62,000 nucleotides of DNA from Chrysomallon squamiferum (GCA_012295275.1 CM022676.1:4846187-4908186), one strand, 5' to 3'. Shown: positions 41,471-53,288, numbered from the stretch's first letter. Numbers and translations: made by a program. Notes: a model not told the origin generated them from the letters alone.

Positions 41471-43991
41471 CTATGAAAGAAAAAATGAATAATTCTGAAA
41501 CAAAAATTTATGTTAAAACAAATTAGCAATGTTAAAGGTGAAATAGATTTTGTAAAGATCAGAAATTCTAAAAATATAAAATAATTTTGAAAATGGATGT
41601 TCATAAAAGATTGAAACAGCATACTTACAAAATGTCAGTATATATTACAAAACAACTGAAAAACAGAACTTACAAAAGCAATGCAATATAAAACATTTTC
41701 ACATGATAATAATTGTATCTAAATTCTATAAAAAAAAACTGAAATTAAAACTAATAATAAGATACATGAAAATAACAAGTAATAACAATGATGTAAATTT
41801 GCATAAAATTGAGAAAAATAAAAATACAAATGTTACAATAATAACAAGAATAATAATAATAATAATATTAACAACAACAACAAATATTTATACAAGAAAT
41901 AAAAACAATATAACAATACTGGTGTTAAAATCATTTGATATATAACACCATATTCAGCTTCCATTCTCCATAAGGAAAAAGAAAGCAACTACATGTATTT
42001 GTCACCACCTTTCTCTCACTCTCTCTCTCTCTCTGTCTCTCTTTCTCTCTCTTTCTATATATACAAACACACACATTATTATTATTATTGTTATTATTAT
42101 TATATTTATTATTATTATAAAATTATTATTACACAAGAATCATTATTAAAATAAAAATTATTTAAAATTAATTCAAAAAATAATAAAACCAATACTCACA
42201 GCATACACTCAGTGTAAATGTTTTCTTCTTAGTTTTAGTCATAACAGGATTCTCTACTGTACATGTGTATACACCTCCTGACTGACTGTTTCTTATGTTT
42301 GTCAGTGTTAGATAAGACCTTGTGCTTAGGATATTATTTCCTAATGTCCAGGAGTAAGAGCATGGAGGGTTGCAGTCCGCAAAGCAGTTCACAGTGAGGC
42401 TCTGACCTTCTGGAATGTATCTGATTGTCGAGGTGTTGAACTGAACTAAATCTGGACCATCTGAAACATGTAAGACCAATCTAATTTAATTTGAAACACA
42501 TAAAATTAATGTAATTAAATTTGAGGCATGTGGGACCAATTTAATTAAATCTGAAACATTCAGAACCAGTCTAATTAAATCTGAAACATGTATAACCAGA
42601 CTAATTAAAACTGAAACATTAGGAACCAGTCTAATTAAATCTGAAATGTAGAACCAGTCTAATTAAATCTGAAACATGTAGAACCAGTCTAATTAAATCT
42701 GAAACATGCAGAACCAGTCTAATTAAATCTGAAACATGCAGAACCAGTCTAATTAAATCTGAAACATGCAGAACCAGTCTAACTAAAACTGAAACATGTA
42801 GAACCAGTCTAATTAAATCTGAAATATGCAGAACCAGTCTAATTAAATGAAACATGCAGAATCAGTCTAGTTAAATGAAACGTAGAACCAGTCTAATTAA
42901 ATCTGAAACATGCAGAACCAGTCTAACTAAAACTGAAACATGTAGAACCAGTCTAATTAAATCTGAAACATGCAGAACCAGTCTAATTAAATCTGAAATA
43001 TGTAGAACAAGTCTAAATCTGAAATATGTAGAACCAGTCTAACTAAAACTGAAACATGTAGAACCAGTCTAATTAAATCTGAAACATGCAGAACCAGTCT
43101 AATTAAATCTGAAACATGTAGAACCAGTCTAACTAAATCTGAAACATGTAGAACCAGTCTAACTAAAACTGAAACATGTAGAACCAGTCTAAATCTGAAA
43201 CATGCAGAACCAGTCTAATTAAATCTGAAACATGTAGAACCAGTCTAATTAAATCTGAAACATGCAGAACCAGTCTAATTAAAATTGACACGTGCTGAAC
43301 GAGTCTAAATCTGAAACATGTAGAACCAGTCTAATTAAATCTGAAACATGCAGAACCAGTCTAATTAAATCTGAAACATGCAGAACCAGTCTAATTAAAT
43401 CTGAAACATGCAGAACCAGTCTAACTAAATCAAAAACATGTAGAACCAATCTAACTAAATCAAAAACATATGATACCAATGTAATTAAATTGTATGTATG
43501 AATGTTTGTATATATATATGTATGTATGTATGTATGCATGCATGCATGTATGTATAATATTTAAAAAAAACAGAAAGTGATAAAACTTACATATTACAGT
43601 TTTGTTACATGAAGAAATCTGCGCTCCCCCACCATCACTGCAAGACCATTGTCCAGCATCTCTTGCAGGGTTGAACGATTCTATCGTCAGTGTGTGTTGT
43701 GTGGGGGAATCAACCGTGACACTGTACCCTTTAACCACTGTTTCGTTTGGATAATATCTGCAGTCTGTCAAAGCATGTTTGCACCAAGCCACCTCGAAAG
43801 AATAGGGCCTGCGCCAAGAGATGCCATTTGTAATGGCGCCATCTATTGTACACATTAACTTTGTGTTTTGACCGCTGTATGCTCCGTTTGTGCAGTTTAT
43901 TGTAGTTTTAGCAGTACCTGGATAGAAAAAATAAAATAAAATAAAATAAATAACACAACAACTACAAAATACAATAATAATAGTAATAATG

Positions 43992-44028
<37 letters not shown>

Positions 44029-46010
44029 ATAAATAATAATGATAATGATAATAATAAATAATTATAACAATAATAATAAAATAATAACAAGAATAATAAT
44101 AATAAAATAATAAATATGAATAAAATAATAGCAATAACAGCAATAATAATAACCATAATAACAATAATAATAATAAAATAATAATGATAATTACAACAAT
44201 AATAATAATAAAATAACAATATTAATAATAGTAATAAAATATTAATAACTTAACAGCAATAATAGCAATAATAATAACAATAACAACAACAAAATAATAA
44301 TAATAAAATAACAATAATTAACAATAACAAGAATAATAATAATAATAAGTAATTAAACTGAATAGTCATACATGTTAATAAGGTTGATAGATTTAGTTGT
44401 TTAAGTGAGACAAGTTGTTGCAGCCTTCATGGCCTAGAAATAAAATCAAAATTTAATTTCCATGCTTGAGTGATTGTACATATATTTATTTGCTATGTCA
44501 CATTTTGTGTTTATTTAATGTTTTTTTTTTAATTATTATACATCAACTGAGTAGGTAGATAACCAAGTGAATAAAAACATCACAAGGTAAAGTTGCATGC
44601 ATGAATGTGTTGTGTGTGTATGCTAGTGTTTGTTAAGTATATTTAGTGTGTGTGTTTTTTTTTTTTTTTTGTTGTTGTTGTTTTGCATATTTATTATTCA
44701 TGGATCTATCTCACTTAATAAAAAAAATAATCCCATATATCTTTATCTGTATGTTAATGTGCATGTCTGTGTTTATTATATGTGTAACACTGTGTATGTA
44801 TATTTTGTTTTATTCATAAGGTTGCTGCTATGGAGTTGTATGACAGTGCAGGAACACATTTAATTTTATCTGGTCTCTCTGTTCCTGTCAAAAATCTCAA
44901 CCTCCAAATATCCTGAATTAGCGGGAGCAGCACTATTGTCACACAGCCCTGGATTTCGACCTTTTTTCATACCGCGACCCCTTATGAGCAACTCAGTATG
45001 ACCGATGACCCACTTTAACATTTTTGATTCACTGGTATCTAGGGTTGCCATATTTTTATCAACTAAAGACAGTACAAAAGTAATCTGTATTCACTATCAC
45101 AAGTCCTAAATCAGTCTACACGTCTTTATTTATTCCTCCTTCCAAGTCAAGTTGAAAAAAGCTAAAACATACCCTCGCTCTATAGTGCCTTTTATTACTG
45201 CTATCAACATTTCAGCGATAATATATATATTTTGTTTATCGATATAGTTTTCAAGCAATCTATTAAAGCGTTTTATTGACATGAGCTATAGCGTATAAAA
45301 ATCGACAAATTAAAAGGTAAAATAATAATATTAATAAGTAACAAAGCTCACAATAATGTAGAGCTGTTCAAAAATGTATCAGGAATTATTAAAAGTTATA
45401 TAATTCATCTCGACGTTGTAAAAACAACTTCGGAGAAAGTCTAGTAACAGTCTTGATAATTGAGAGTAGTTTTCTAAAAAATTCCAGATTCTTTTACACT
45501 TCTATCGTGGCAGTACTTTTGTAATCTGTGGTGTTTCGTAATAATTAAAAAAAAAAAAAAAAGAAAAAAAGTAAAAATTGATAGCGGAAAAAAGAACGGT
45601 TATTCTTAAGCTCATTTTGTTGATCCACTTTTGTCCCCAGATATCGCGCTATTTTTAGACTGTCGTCCTCAATTGCATCGCTTCAAAATATGTCCCGCAG
45701 TTTATACTTAGCTCAGAAAATTATCGCTCCAGAATATGAAAGCTGGTGTTTACCTCTCCAGGCCTTACTGTTGTTGTTGTTTTTTTTTTTATTCCTATAC
45801 TTTGATTCATATCCTCATTCACCACAACAACTTACATGTATTTTGAGAACCATCATTCTAGAAACATCTCCCAATGGCAGTTGTAGTGTTTTAAATTCCT
45901 TTCCATCGATGAATATCTGTTTATTTAAATTCAAACTTACCTGACACAGATGGTAGTAAGTGCAGTATAAATATCCACAAAAACACAGAAACACACATTT
46001 TTAACATCAT
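41373..46010 (-). CDS. Two-Ig-domain type I membrane protein, complete, four exons
   Basis: Minus-strand exons 46010-45941, 43917-43591, 42460-42200 and 41470-41373 join in phase 1 throughout and give 251 residues. Order: signal peptide (about 1-23, MMLKMCVSVFLWIF then ILHLLPSVSG), Ig domain 1 (about 24-131), Ig domain 2 (about 134-218) joined by a YGPD linker, one transmembrane helix (about 221-238, IIIFISVVGCLLLLFL) and a short tail with no ITIM/ITAM tyrosine motif. Ig1 has WC, WSC and several extra cysteines; Ig2 has the C...W...YTC pattern plus NCFADCNPPCSYSW. One-domain-per-exon, phase 1-1 structure is usual for Ig superfamily receptors. Ligand and role are unknown; adhesion or immune recognition is inference. 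I recognise no specific orthologue. Confidence 0.82.
41471..42199 (-). other. Ig gene intron 3
   Basis: AT-rich; (CT)n near 42018-42054 and ATT runs near 42080-42130. No further Ig exon found. Confidence 0.6.
42200..42460 (-). CDS. Ig gene exon 3: Ig domain 2
   Basis: 261 nt, phase 1 to 1. YGPDLVQFN linker, EGQSLTVNCFADCNPPCSYS, W, LTLTNIRNSQSGGVYTCTVE. Its acceptor TTTCAG is repeated dozens of times upstream in the intron. Confidence 0.9.
42461..43490 (-). repeat. 30-base minisatellite (about 33 units) seeded by the Ig2 acceptor
   Basis: On the minus strand each unit reads AGACTGGTTCTGCATGTTTC + AGATTTAATT. The authentic acceptor of exon 3 reads ATTGGTCTTACATGTTTCAG, i.e. it is the final, diverged unit. 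Nearly every unit retains TTTCAG|A, so some 30 decoy acceptors precede the real one. The seemingly coding peptides with SDLIRLVLHV are products of this repeat. Confidence 0.93.
43591..43917 (-). CDS. Ig gene exon 2: cysteine-rich Ig domain 1
   Basis: 327 nt, phase 1 to 1. Contains NCTNGAYSGQ, KLMCTIDG, ISWRRPYSFEVAWC, CRYYPNETVV, HTLTIESFNPARDAGQWSC and SSCNKTV. DAGQWSC is the DxGxYxC turn with W for Y. Six or more cysteines suggest additional disulphides. Confidence 0.88.
43973..44355 (+). repeat. AAT-type microsatellite block, about 380 bases
   Basis: AAT with GAT, AAC and AAAT interruptions. Long minus-strand Ile/Tyr frames across it are artefacts. Confidence 0.93.
44940..45060. mobile_element. 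Possible hAT-like terminal fragment
   Basis: CCCTGGATTTCGACCTTTTT then TCATACCGCGACCCCTT resembles the CTCAACCTTTTT...CGCGACCCC ends of many hAT elements. Only one end is visible and no target duplication was found. Confidence 0.33.
45941..46010 (-). CDS. Ig gene exon 1: signal peptide
   Basis: ATG at 46010 (a second in-frame ATG follows at once). 23 codons of hydrophobic leader, then G|GTAAGT. The next exon supplies GT to complete the glycine. Confidence 0.8.
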
Positions 46011-46186
46011 CGTATATATACTTTTTTTTGTTATTTTCATGGCTGATAAAGCAGACGATATTAAACACATGCCTGAAATTTGATATTCTGGTAGAGAAAT
46101 TTTCTTTAGCTGAAAAACTGACCTAAATATTTAACTTTAAAGCTTGTGTTTTTTCACCCAGAACCTCAATAAAAGAATGACCCCCC

Positions 46187-46224
<38 letters not shown>

Positions 46225-47559
46225 ATACACAATACGAACCGGTTATACATACACACAAACTGTTCAACTGAAATAAGAAAAAAAAAAGAATACGTGACGG
46301 ACTGAATGAACAAGCGACGTAAATTTTTGTGAAATTCATTGTGTTAATTCATGCGGAACGTTAGTGAAAAAAATAATTATAATAATAAAAAAATAATAAT
46401 AATAAAACAAACAAGCCACAAAAAAAAAACAATAAACATTAAAAAAGATATAAAATGAAACAGCACATTCACACACACATATAAGCACACATTGTTTAAG
46501 TGAAGAAAGAGAAAACAAAAAGAAAAATGCTAAAACATTTTAAAAGCTGCTATGAGTCAAGTATTTTTCTTATAACTTATATAAAGTGGGAAGCTTGGTG
46601 CCACAGTTCCTAAAGCTTTAAATGCTGATTAGCAATAAGGTATTTTTAATACGCTCCTTCCCAAGAAAAGCAAAAAAGAAAACTTTTTTTTAAAATTATA
46701 GAAATATGTGTGTGTGAGTATACAGTTATAATAAAAAGTGACCATCAATATATGTGTGTAAGCAGTATATACATGTAATATTAACAGACACACACACATA
46801 AACATATACACACACACACATAGATGCATATCTATAAATTATACTAGAACATATGTTAATATTCACAAACACATATCAAAACAGAACACTGATATATAAT
46901 CTTTTATTTATTATGGTAAAATTTTAAATTATGTTCAGTGTCAGTTTATGTAAATATTTTGTCAACAAATGTCCTTAGTTTTATAACTACTGAGATATCA
47001 TGTCTTCCCCATCTTAACTGTTAATTTTCAATCAGTCTGAAAATAATAAATAAATACAAAAACAAAATAAAAATAAGTATTTAATAAATTTAACAAATTT
47101 TGATATCATTTAACGACAGCATTTGAACTTATTTAACTTCATACGACAGGCGTTATTTTAGATTCGATTTTTCTTTCTTTCCTAATGTAATACCTGTTAA
47201 TAACTTCACTAGTTTAATTTCTTCTTCTAAATAGCAGCCATTAAGATTAATTTAGTAAAATATTTTGGCTACGTTCAAAACTCGTCCTAACTTCACATAT
47301 GTTTAGACTAGTTGTCACCAATTAACTTCATAATGTGAAATTATGACTGGCAACAAGTCAAAATCTATTAATGACGTCATCTCAAGTTGTGGGCACGATT
47401 TTACGGTTCAGGATTCTGTTAAAACCATTTTTTTCTACACACTAGAATATTTTTATAATTATTCATGCATAAACTAAGAAACGGTGAATTAAAATCAGCA
47501 ATGTCTGAAATATTAATCTGGTACTGATATTTATTAGTAATACCAAGAATAAGAACAAC
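46011..47559. other. 5' flank of the Ig gene
   Basis: Should contain the Ig gene promoter and 5' UTR; no element can be assigned. A C7TAA then poly-A run lies at about 46184-46222. No gene. Confidence 0.5.
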
Positions 47560-47870
47560 TACATACAGCCAGAGATGTTTCAGTTGTGCTTCAGCAAATT
47601 TGTGGAATTTACTCCCAACTAACAGTGAATCAACGGCTACATTCAAAAGACAACAACAGACCCATTTCTTTCAAATCCACTTTTCTGATTCAGAGTTATG
47701 CTCTATTTTTCCAGTTTTAAACTGGTCTGTTAATTATTCTATAAAATTATTAAATGTGACGTGTATTTTTATCACGGTTTTAACATGTTCACCTTTAGGT
47801 TTGCATTAAGTTTAAGTCCATGTCGATTATATATTTTAAGTTTTTAAGTTTAGACTGTAAAACAACCTTG

Positions 47871-47913
<43 letters not shown>
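47560..47913 (+). mobile_element. 5'-truncated non-LTR retrotransposon (RT C-terminus and tail)
   Basis: The + frame through 47600 reads RCFSCASANLWNLLPTN, then ATFKRQQQTHFF, the typical end of a LINE ORF2 (R.F..A...LWN.LP....S...FK..L..HLF). It runs to a stop near 47809, followed by a short 3' UTR and a (AAT)n tail (47872-47913), as in CR1/L2/RTE-like elements. Only the last about 350 bases remain, the usual result of 5' truncation. The clade cannot be decided. Confidence 0.68.
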
Positions 47914-47914
<1 letters not shown>

Positions 47915-48007
47915 TTTTATTGGTGAAATTTACAGTCAAATCTTCACGTGATGCTCCAGCAAAATCTGTTTCCGGTTATCATTTCCTGAACTTGGAAAAA
48001 CAAACGT

Positions 48008-48582
48008 GACAGAGCTCGTAACTCAATTTTCTCGTATATCAAATTAATTTTCCCACCTGAAATTAATTGAAATACCATTAATCCGTTCCAGCCAACCCGG
48101 AATGTGTAATGTGTTTTTAAAGAAGAAAAATGTATTTATAAATGACAAATAGTGTATAATAAAAAACAAAAATAAAAGTGAATGTAAAGAAATAAACTGG
48201 CTTTGTAAAGTGTATTTATCTTGAAGATCAGACGTGAACTCGCTGAAAATGCTGGCGAGTGTGGAGGAGATTGGACGAGTTTGTTTGCAACATATCGTAG
48301 TAGTACTACGCTCGTACTGCCTGGCCAAATCGACTACACGCACACCTCGCTCACGTCTTTCTGTGATTTCATGCTTTAATTCAAAGGACATCGTCCGCTT
48401 CTTCTTCTCAGCACTGACTTTTTACGGTCCATTGTCAGAAAAAAAGAAAGAAATTTGGCAAAATACTGCACAAAACGCGAGCATAACACAACAGAGATGT
48501 TTCCACGGCGAGGTAACCACGTGATGTAAACGAGTGAGACACGGGATGCAGGGCGACCGCTCGTAACTCGGAACACTCGTAA
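48008..48582 (-). mobile_element. Pogo/Tigger-like DNA transposon remnant
   Basis: The minus strand from about 48438 carries MDRKKSVLRR and, in another frame, ELKHEITERRERGVRVVDLA, RQYERSTTTIC: the start and the CENP-B-type helix-turn-helix of pogo/Tigger transposases. The two pieces are in different frames and the DDE domain is absent, so it is dead. Both flanks carry CTCGTAACTC with CTCGTATATC or ACTCGTAA, words of this family's terminal repeats, and ATTAATCCGTTCCAGCC is also typical. Boundaries are approximate. Confidence 0.72.
48044..48391 (-). pseudogene. Broken pogo-type transposase N-terminus
   Basis: About 40 recognisable residues (ELKHEITERRERGVRVVDLA...RSTTTIC) of the N-terminal DNA-binding helix-turn-helix; the remaining translation is unrelated. 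A frameshift separates it from the MDRKKSVLRR start. Confidence 0.65.
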
Positions 48583-48673
48583 TATATATATATATATATA
48601 TATAGTAATGATAAACTACTACTACTACTACTACTACTTCTACTAATACTATTATTATTATTACTACAACTAC

Positions 48674-48713
<40 letters not shown>

Positions 48714-48850
48714 GTCGCTGATGTTGTTGCTGTCAAAAATTATGATAACAAAGATTACTGTAATACATATCTCAGATAACAAATGTCATTTCTATCTTCT
48801 CTTTGTCCTACTTTTCTCACTGACGACGTCATTTTCGCAACTTTACATCC

Positions 48851-48887
<37 letters not shown>

Positions 48888-49006
48888 CTACTGATTGTAT
48901 CTTGCGATTCTATAATAAAATATATAGTCGTTATACCACTTTCTAAAGTGATTCCAAGATATAAAAATAATTAAATAAATATATTATAATTTACGCATAC
49001 ACATGA

Positions 49007-49093
<87 letters not shown>

Positions 49094-49392
49094 CCCACCC
49101 ACAGAGATAATAAGAATTTATACAAGGCGAAAATCTTTTTACATAAACATTAAAGAAATAATCTGTTTAACAAATTACTCAATAACCTTTGTGTGATATC
49201 ATGAACGTGCTGCGACTAAAAGTGTAAAAAAAAAACGATACGTTAACAGTCACGTGATGTTTACGGCAGCAGATAAAAATAGATAGGATGAAGTACTGCT
49301 GATACAGAGGCGTGTCCAAATCTGTGTTGTTTGAATCATCACGGTATGAAGTTCAGTGGGCGCAGCTTCCAGAAAACTGATTGTGAACTGCT
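48583..49392. other. Microsatellite-rich spacer
   Basis: (TA)n 48582-48604, (TAC)n 48617-48636, (TTA)n 48673-48711, (GA)n 48852-48885 and a 77-base (CT)n at 49013-49089. No gene. Confidence 0.8.
49013..49089 (+). repeat. (CT)n microsatellite, about 38 units
   Basis: Uninterrupted CT run, one of the longest pure dinucleotide tracts in the window. Confidence 0.98.
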
Positions 49393-49880
49393 TGGTATGT
49401 GTGCGTATGACGTATGTGTGTAGTATGTATGTATCTGTGTGTGTGTGTGTGTGTGTACGTTATGCACGTGTGTGTGTGTGTATATATGTATCTGTGTGTG
49501 TATGTGTGTATATATGTATCTGTGTGTATATATGTATGTTTGAGTATGTGTGTATATATGTATATGTGTGTGTATATGTATCTGTGTGTGTATGTGGGTA
49601 TATATGTATTTGTGTGTGTATGTGTGTATATATGTATCTCTGTGTGTGTGTGTATGTACGTTATGCATGTATGTGTGTGTGAGTGTGAGTGTGTGTGTGT
49701 ATGTACGTTATGCATTTATGTGTGTGTGTGAGTGTGAGTGTGTGTGTGTATGTGTGTATATATGTATCTGTGTGTGTATGTGTGTATATATGTATTTGTG
49801 TGTGTATATGTGTATATATGTATCTCTGTGTGTGTATGTACTTTATGCATGTATGTGTGTGTGTGTGAGTGTGTGTGTGT
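49393..49880 (+). repeat. Higher-order GT-rich minisatellite
   Basis: 26-base units TGTGTATATATGTATCTGTG recur about ten times and are grouped by a separate marker, TATGTACGTTATGCATGTAT (near 49455, 49653, 49700, 49835). So arrays of the short unit have themselves been duplicated with a period of roughly 180-200 bases. Confidence 0.8.
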
Positions 49881-51339
49881 TTAGAAATGAATATTTTGTT
49901 TTGTTATAGCTATCCGTGTAGACTCTGCTCACAGATACACTTTAAAAACCAGTACCACAGGACCATCTAGATCATGTGTTTGTCAGTCTGTGTGTTTATA
50001 TATGTATGTATGTCTGTGTGTATGTATGTACGTATAAAGTTACGTATTTTAAGAATAGTCAGTGCTGTGTTTAGAAAAAAAAAGAAAAAAAGAAAGAGAA
50101 CAAATTATAAGAATCTTTATTTTATTTCTGATACGAATAAATTCAGTTTAATCCTTTGCTGGTCTTAGTTATTGTAGTTATAATTCGTTTTATTTTAACA
50201 GATACGAAATATAACGTTGTTTGTTATTATTGTAATTGCTAAAATTGTTGTTGTTGTTGTTTTTGCTATTTTATATTCTTTTTTCTTCTTTTTTATCCAA
50301 ATGTCTACAAATCTGTTTTCTATACATATATATTTTTTTTTTTCACACCTATCTTAATCTTCTGTGATTGGCATGTTTGTTGTTAAGAAATACTCAGATA
50401 TAAACTCTTTATCTTAAAACTAATTTTCTGACACGAACCGGCATGAAGTGGACATCAAAATTCCTAAACGTATACTAAAAACTAAAAGACTGTAATGTTT
50501 TATCAAATATTCAAGTAATTAGTGATAACACGCAAAGAAAAATTAATCTTAAGTACGCAGAAAAAAAAATTCCTGTCAGAAATATATTTTTTAAACTTTA
50601 AATTGTTTTCGTTAATTAATTAATTAATTTATTTATTTTATTATTATTATTATTATTATTTTTTTATTTTTTTTTAGTCTTTTTAAAATTTTGTTTTATT
50701 ATTGTATTGTTTCTTTGTGGAACAGCTGAGTTTAGATTTTTCTTTTAAAATTCGGTGGGGTAAAAGTTATAACAAAATCTTTAGTAGCTATAATCATTCA
50801 GTTTAACTCTTGTGTCACGGGTCTTTTTTTCCCGTTCCGACTATCATTGCTTGATTTAAGTTACAACAAAAGTATTACATCAACCGGAAAAAGAACGAAT
50901 TTATTAGGTGACTTAAATGACTTCATGGTAAATATTCTAAAAAAAAAATTTGTATTTCTCTTCTTTCTAAGTTGTATGTATAAAACAGACATCAAACACA
51001 CAGACAAACACACACACATACACACACAGAGACAAACACGACACACACAAAGATACACATATATACACACACACACACACACAAGTACAAAGACCAAAAA
51101 TACACACATATGCATAATAGAAAAAAACCAAAACACACACACACACACACACACACACATTACTCATATGAAGAAAGCATTTTTTAGATTAATCGGCATA
51201 CCAAAGTTCATTTTGTAAAGTAAAATCCTTTAACGTGTTATCTTAACAAAGTCAGTGTTGTTATCAGATAATGATGAACTTGAAGAGAAAATTCTTGGAA
51301 AAAACGATTTTATGACAAATGAACAAAACGAAAAATGAC

Positions 51340-51389
<50 letters not shown>

Positions 51390-52284
51390 CATTATTATTT
51401 ATTATTTATTATTATTATCATTATCATTATTATTTATTATTATTAATATTATTATTATTTACTATTATCATTATTATTATTATTATTATTAAACAGCTAC
51501 CCATCATAATTTTTATCATTGTTTTCATTCATTATTTTTAGTAGTAATATTAATAATAATTGCAGTAGTACTAGTAGTAGTAGTAGATGCAGTAATTCTT
51601 ACTAGTAGAACTAATAGTAGTAGTTGCAGTTGTTCTTGTCATAATTGTAGTAGTAATATCTCCGTAACATGATTTTAAGAATTATCATCATCAACAATTA
51701 TATCATCATCATCATCATCATCATCATTAGTAGTAGAAGTAACTTACTACTGTTGTTGTAGTTGGTTTTTTGCTGTTGTTATTATTATTAGCAGTTGTGG
51801 TAGGTGCAGGAGTAATGGTAGTATGCAGCGTAGTATCAATAGTAGTAAAAGTAAAAACATACGCAACGGTTGAAAGTAATATTAGTTTTAGTAACAGATG
51901 ACGTGTAGTAGGATTAGTAGTAGCAGTAATAGTAGTAGTGGAAGTAGTAGCAGTAGTAATAGCAGTAGTATAAGTGGTAGTAGTAGTAACAACAGCAGTA
52001 GTAATAATAACAACAATAATATTACTAGTATAGCAGAAGTAGCAGTAATAACGCACCTAATAATTGTAGTAATAATTACGTGAGCTGTATAGTATTAATA
52101 GTAGTGGTAGTAGTTCTTGTTTTTGTTGTTGTTTGTATAGTAGTAGTGGTAGTAGAGTAATAGTAATAGTAGTTGTAATAACAGCAGCAGTAATAATAAC
52201 AACAATAATATTAGTAGTATAGTAGAAGTAGTAGTAGCAATAACACATGTAACAGCTGTAGTAATAATATTAGTATTGGTGTAA

Positions 52285-52316
<32 letters not shown>

Positions 52317-52559
52317 ACAGCAGTAGTAGCAGTAGTAGTCGTAGTGGTAGCAGATGTATTTGTAATAGTAGTAACATTTATTTTCACTCATAGTTCTGTT
52401 TCTTTTTCTTACTCAGTTTTATTTTTCACCACTTGAACTGTTTTTTTCCTTGTATTGTCTGATAAAGATTTTCGAGGAAATTTTATTTCTTATCGAGGTT
52501 ATCTCAACAATTTGTTATCTTTTCTTTAAAACATCGCACCTTTGTCTTCTTCGTCTTTG
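49881..52559. other. Spacer upstream of the ZP gene
   Basis: No gene. AC-rich block 50996-51160, (ATT)n 51341-51500, and GTA/GTAATA trinucleotide blocks 51545-52380. The last 180 bases (52380-52560) are non-repetitive and T-rich and probably hold the ZP-gene promoter. Confidence 0.55.
51545..52380 (+). repeat. GTA-type trinucleotide block with an internal duplication
   Basis: GTAGTAGTA with AAC/GCA interruptions. About 51985-52080 and 52175-52275 are copies of one another, sharing ACAGCAGTAGTAATAATAAC or ACAGCAGCAGTAATAATAAC, then CAACAATAATATTA and GTATAGYAGAAGTAG. Confidence 0.7.
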
Positions 52560-52600
52560 TCGTGAGAGCTAGCCAAGTTACCTGTGATAAAGAAAACCAG
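52560..52600 (+). other. Probable 5' UTR exon of the ZP gene
   Basis: AAAGAAAACCAG|GTGAGT is a strong donor at 52600/52601 in non-repetitive sequence, 650 bases before the first coding exon, which itself starts with five untranslated bases after an acceptor. The 5' end of this exon is not defined. Confidence 0.5.
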
Positions 52601-53193
52601 GTGAGTCTGTGTGTTTATTTAAAAATATATATATATTTCTTAATTCTTGTATAATTTGACGTATTACCTAAGTGTAATATACTATTTATTTATTTTTTTA
52701 ATTTTTGTTTATGCGTCTTTAAAAAAAAGAAAATTTGTTATATATATATGTGTGTGTGCGCGCGCGCTCACACACACACACACACACACATACATATTTA
52801 TTCATTTTATTTCTTTTATTTTCGTATCTCTTATTTTTTACCTCTATTTTCCTATTTTTATTATATTTTTGATATATACGTTTCTATGAGTGTGTATGTA
52901 TACATATCTATGCATATGTATGTGTGTGTATGTGTGTGTCGGAGCAAAGATCATGGTACGTCAAACAACTTTAACCAGTACTTGGTACAAACAGATAACA
53001 GTTTTTTCTGCTTTATTTTGTCTATTTTTTCGCGCGATTCCTTTTTCTTCTACTGTTTGGATGACGCTCTATTTAAAGATACAATACAATTAATCTTAAA
53101 AATAACAACGGAAATAATAACTCACTAGAAAATTACAATTTTATGTGTTTACTTTTGTTCTTGTTCTTCTTCTTCTTCTTCTTCTTCTTATTA

Positions 53194-53233
<40 letters not shown>

Positions 53234-53252
53234 TTTCTTATATACAGACAGT

Positions 53253-53288
53253 ATGGCACAGCTAAGCCTGGTTCTTCTGACAATAATA
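53253..53288 (+). CDS. ZP gene coding exon 1: signal peptide start
   Basis: MAQLSLVLLTII, after acceptor TTATATACAG (exon begins 53248), before GTAAGT. The hydrophobic core continues in the next exon (LIISTLP). Confidence 0.8.

Larger units (their letters stand above)
43918..45940 (-). other. Ig gene intron 1
   Basis: Contains AAAAT pentamers next to the exon 2 acceptor, an AAT/GATAAT block at 43973-44355 and a possible hAT end near 44940. The remainder (45060-45900) is unassigned and fairly complex. Confidence 0.55.

Noticed and set aside
41373-41622. 84-residue minus-strand frame as an independent gene
   Set aside because: Another frame across the same DNA completes the Ig gene's TM exon with exact phase closure; this frame is low complexity.
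42631-43539. LIRLVLHVSD repeat protein on either strand
   Set aside because: Product of the 30-base intronic minisatellite; no start or splice support.
43460-44219. Long minus-strand Ile/Tyr-rich N-terminal extension of Ig domain 1
   Set aside because: The extension is AAT microsatellite in intron 1; the authentic acceptor at 43917/43918 joins the signal-peptide exon in phase.
48234-48524. 96-codon plus-strand frame
   Set aside because: Shadow of the pogo-type transposase remnant on the minus strand.
49339-49909. Overlapping Cys/Val- and His/Thr-rich frames on both strands
   Set aside because: All are translations of GT/ATGT low-complexity repeats.
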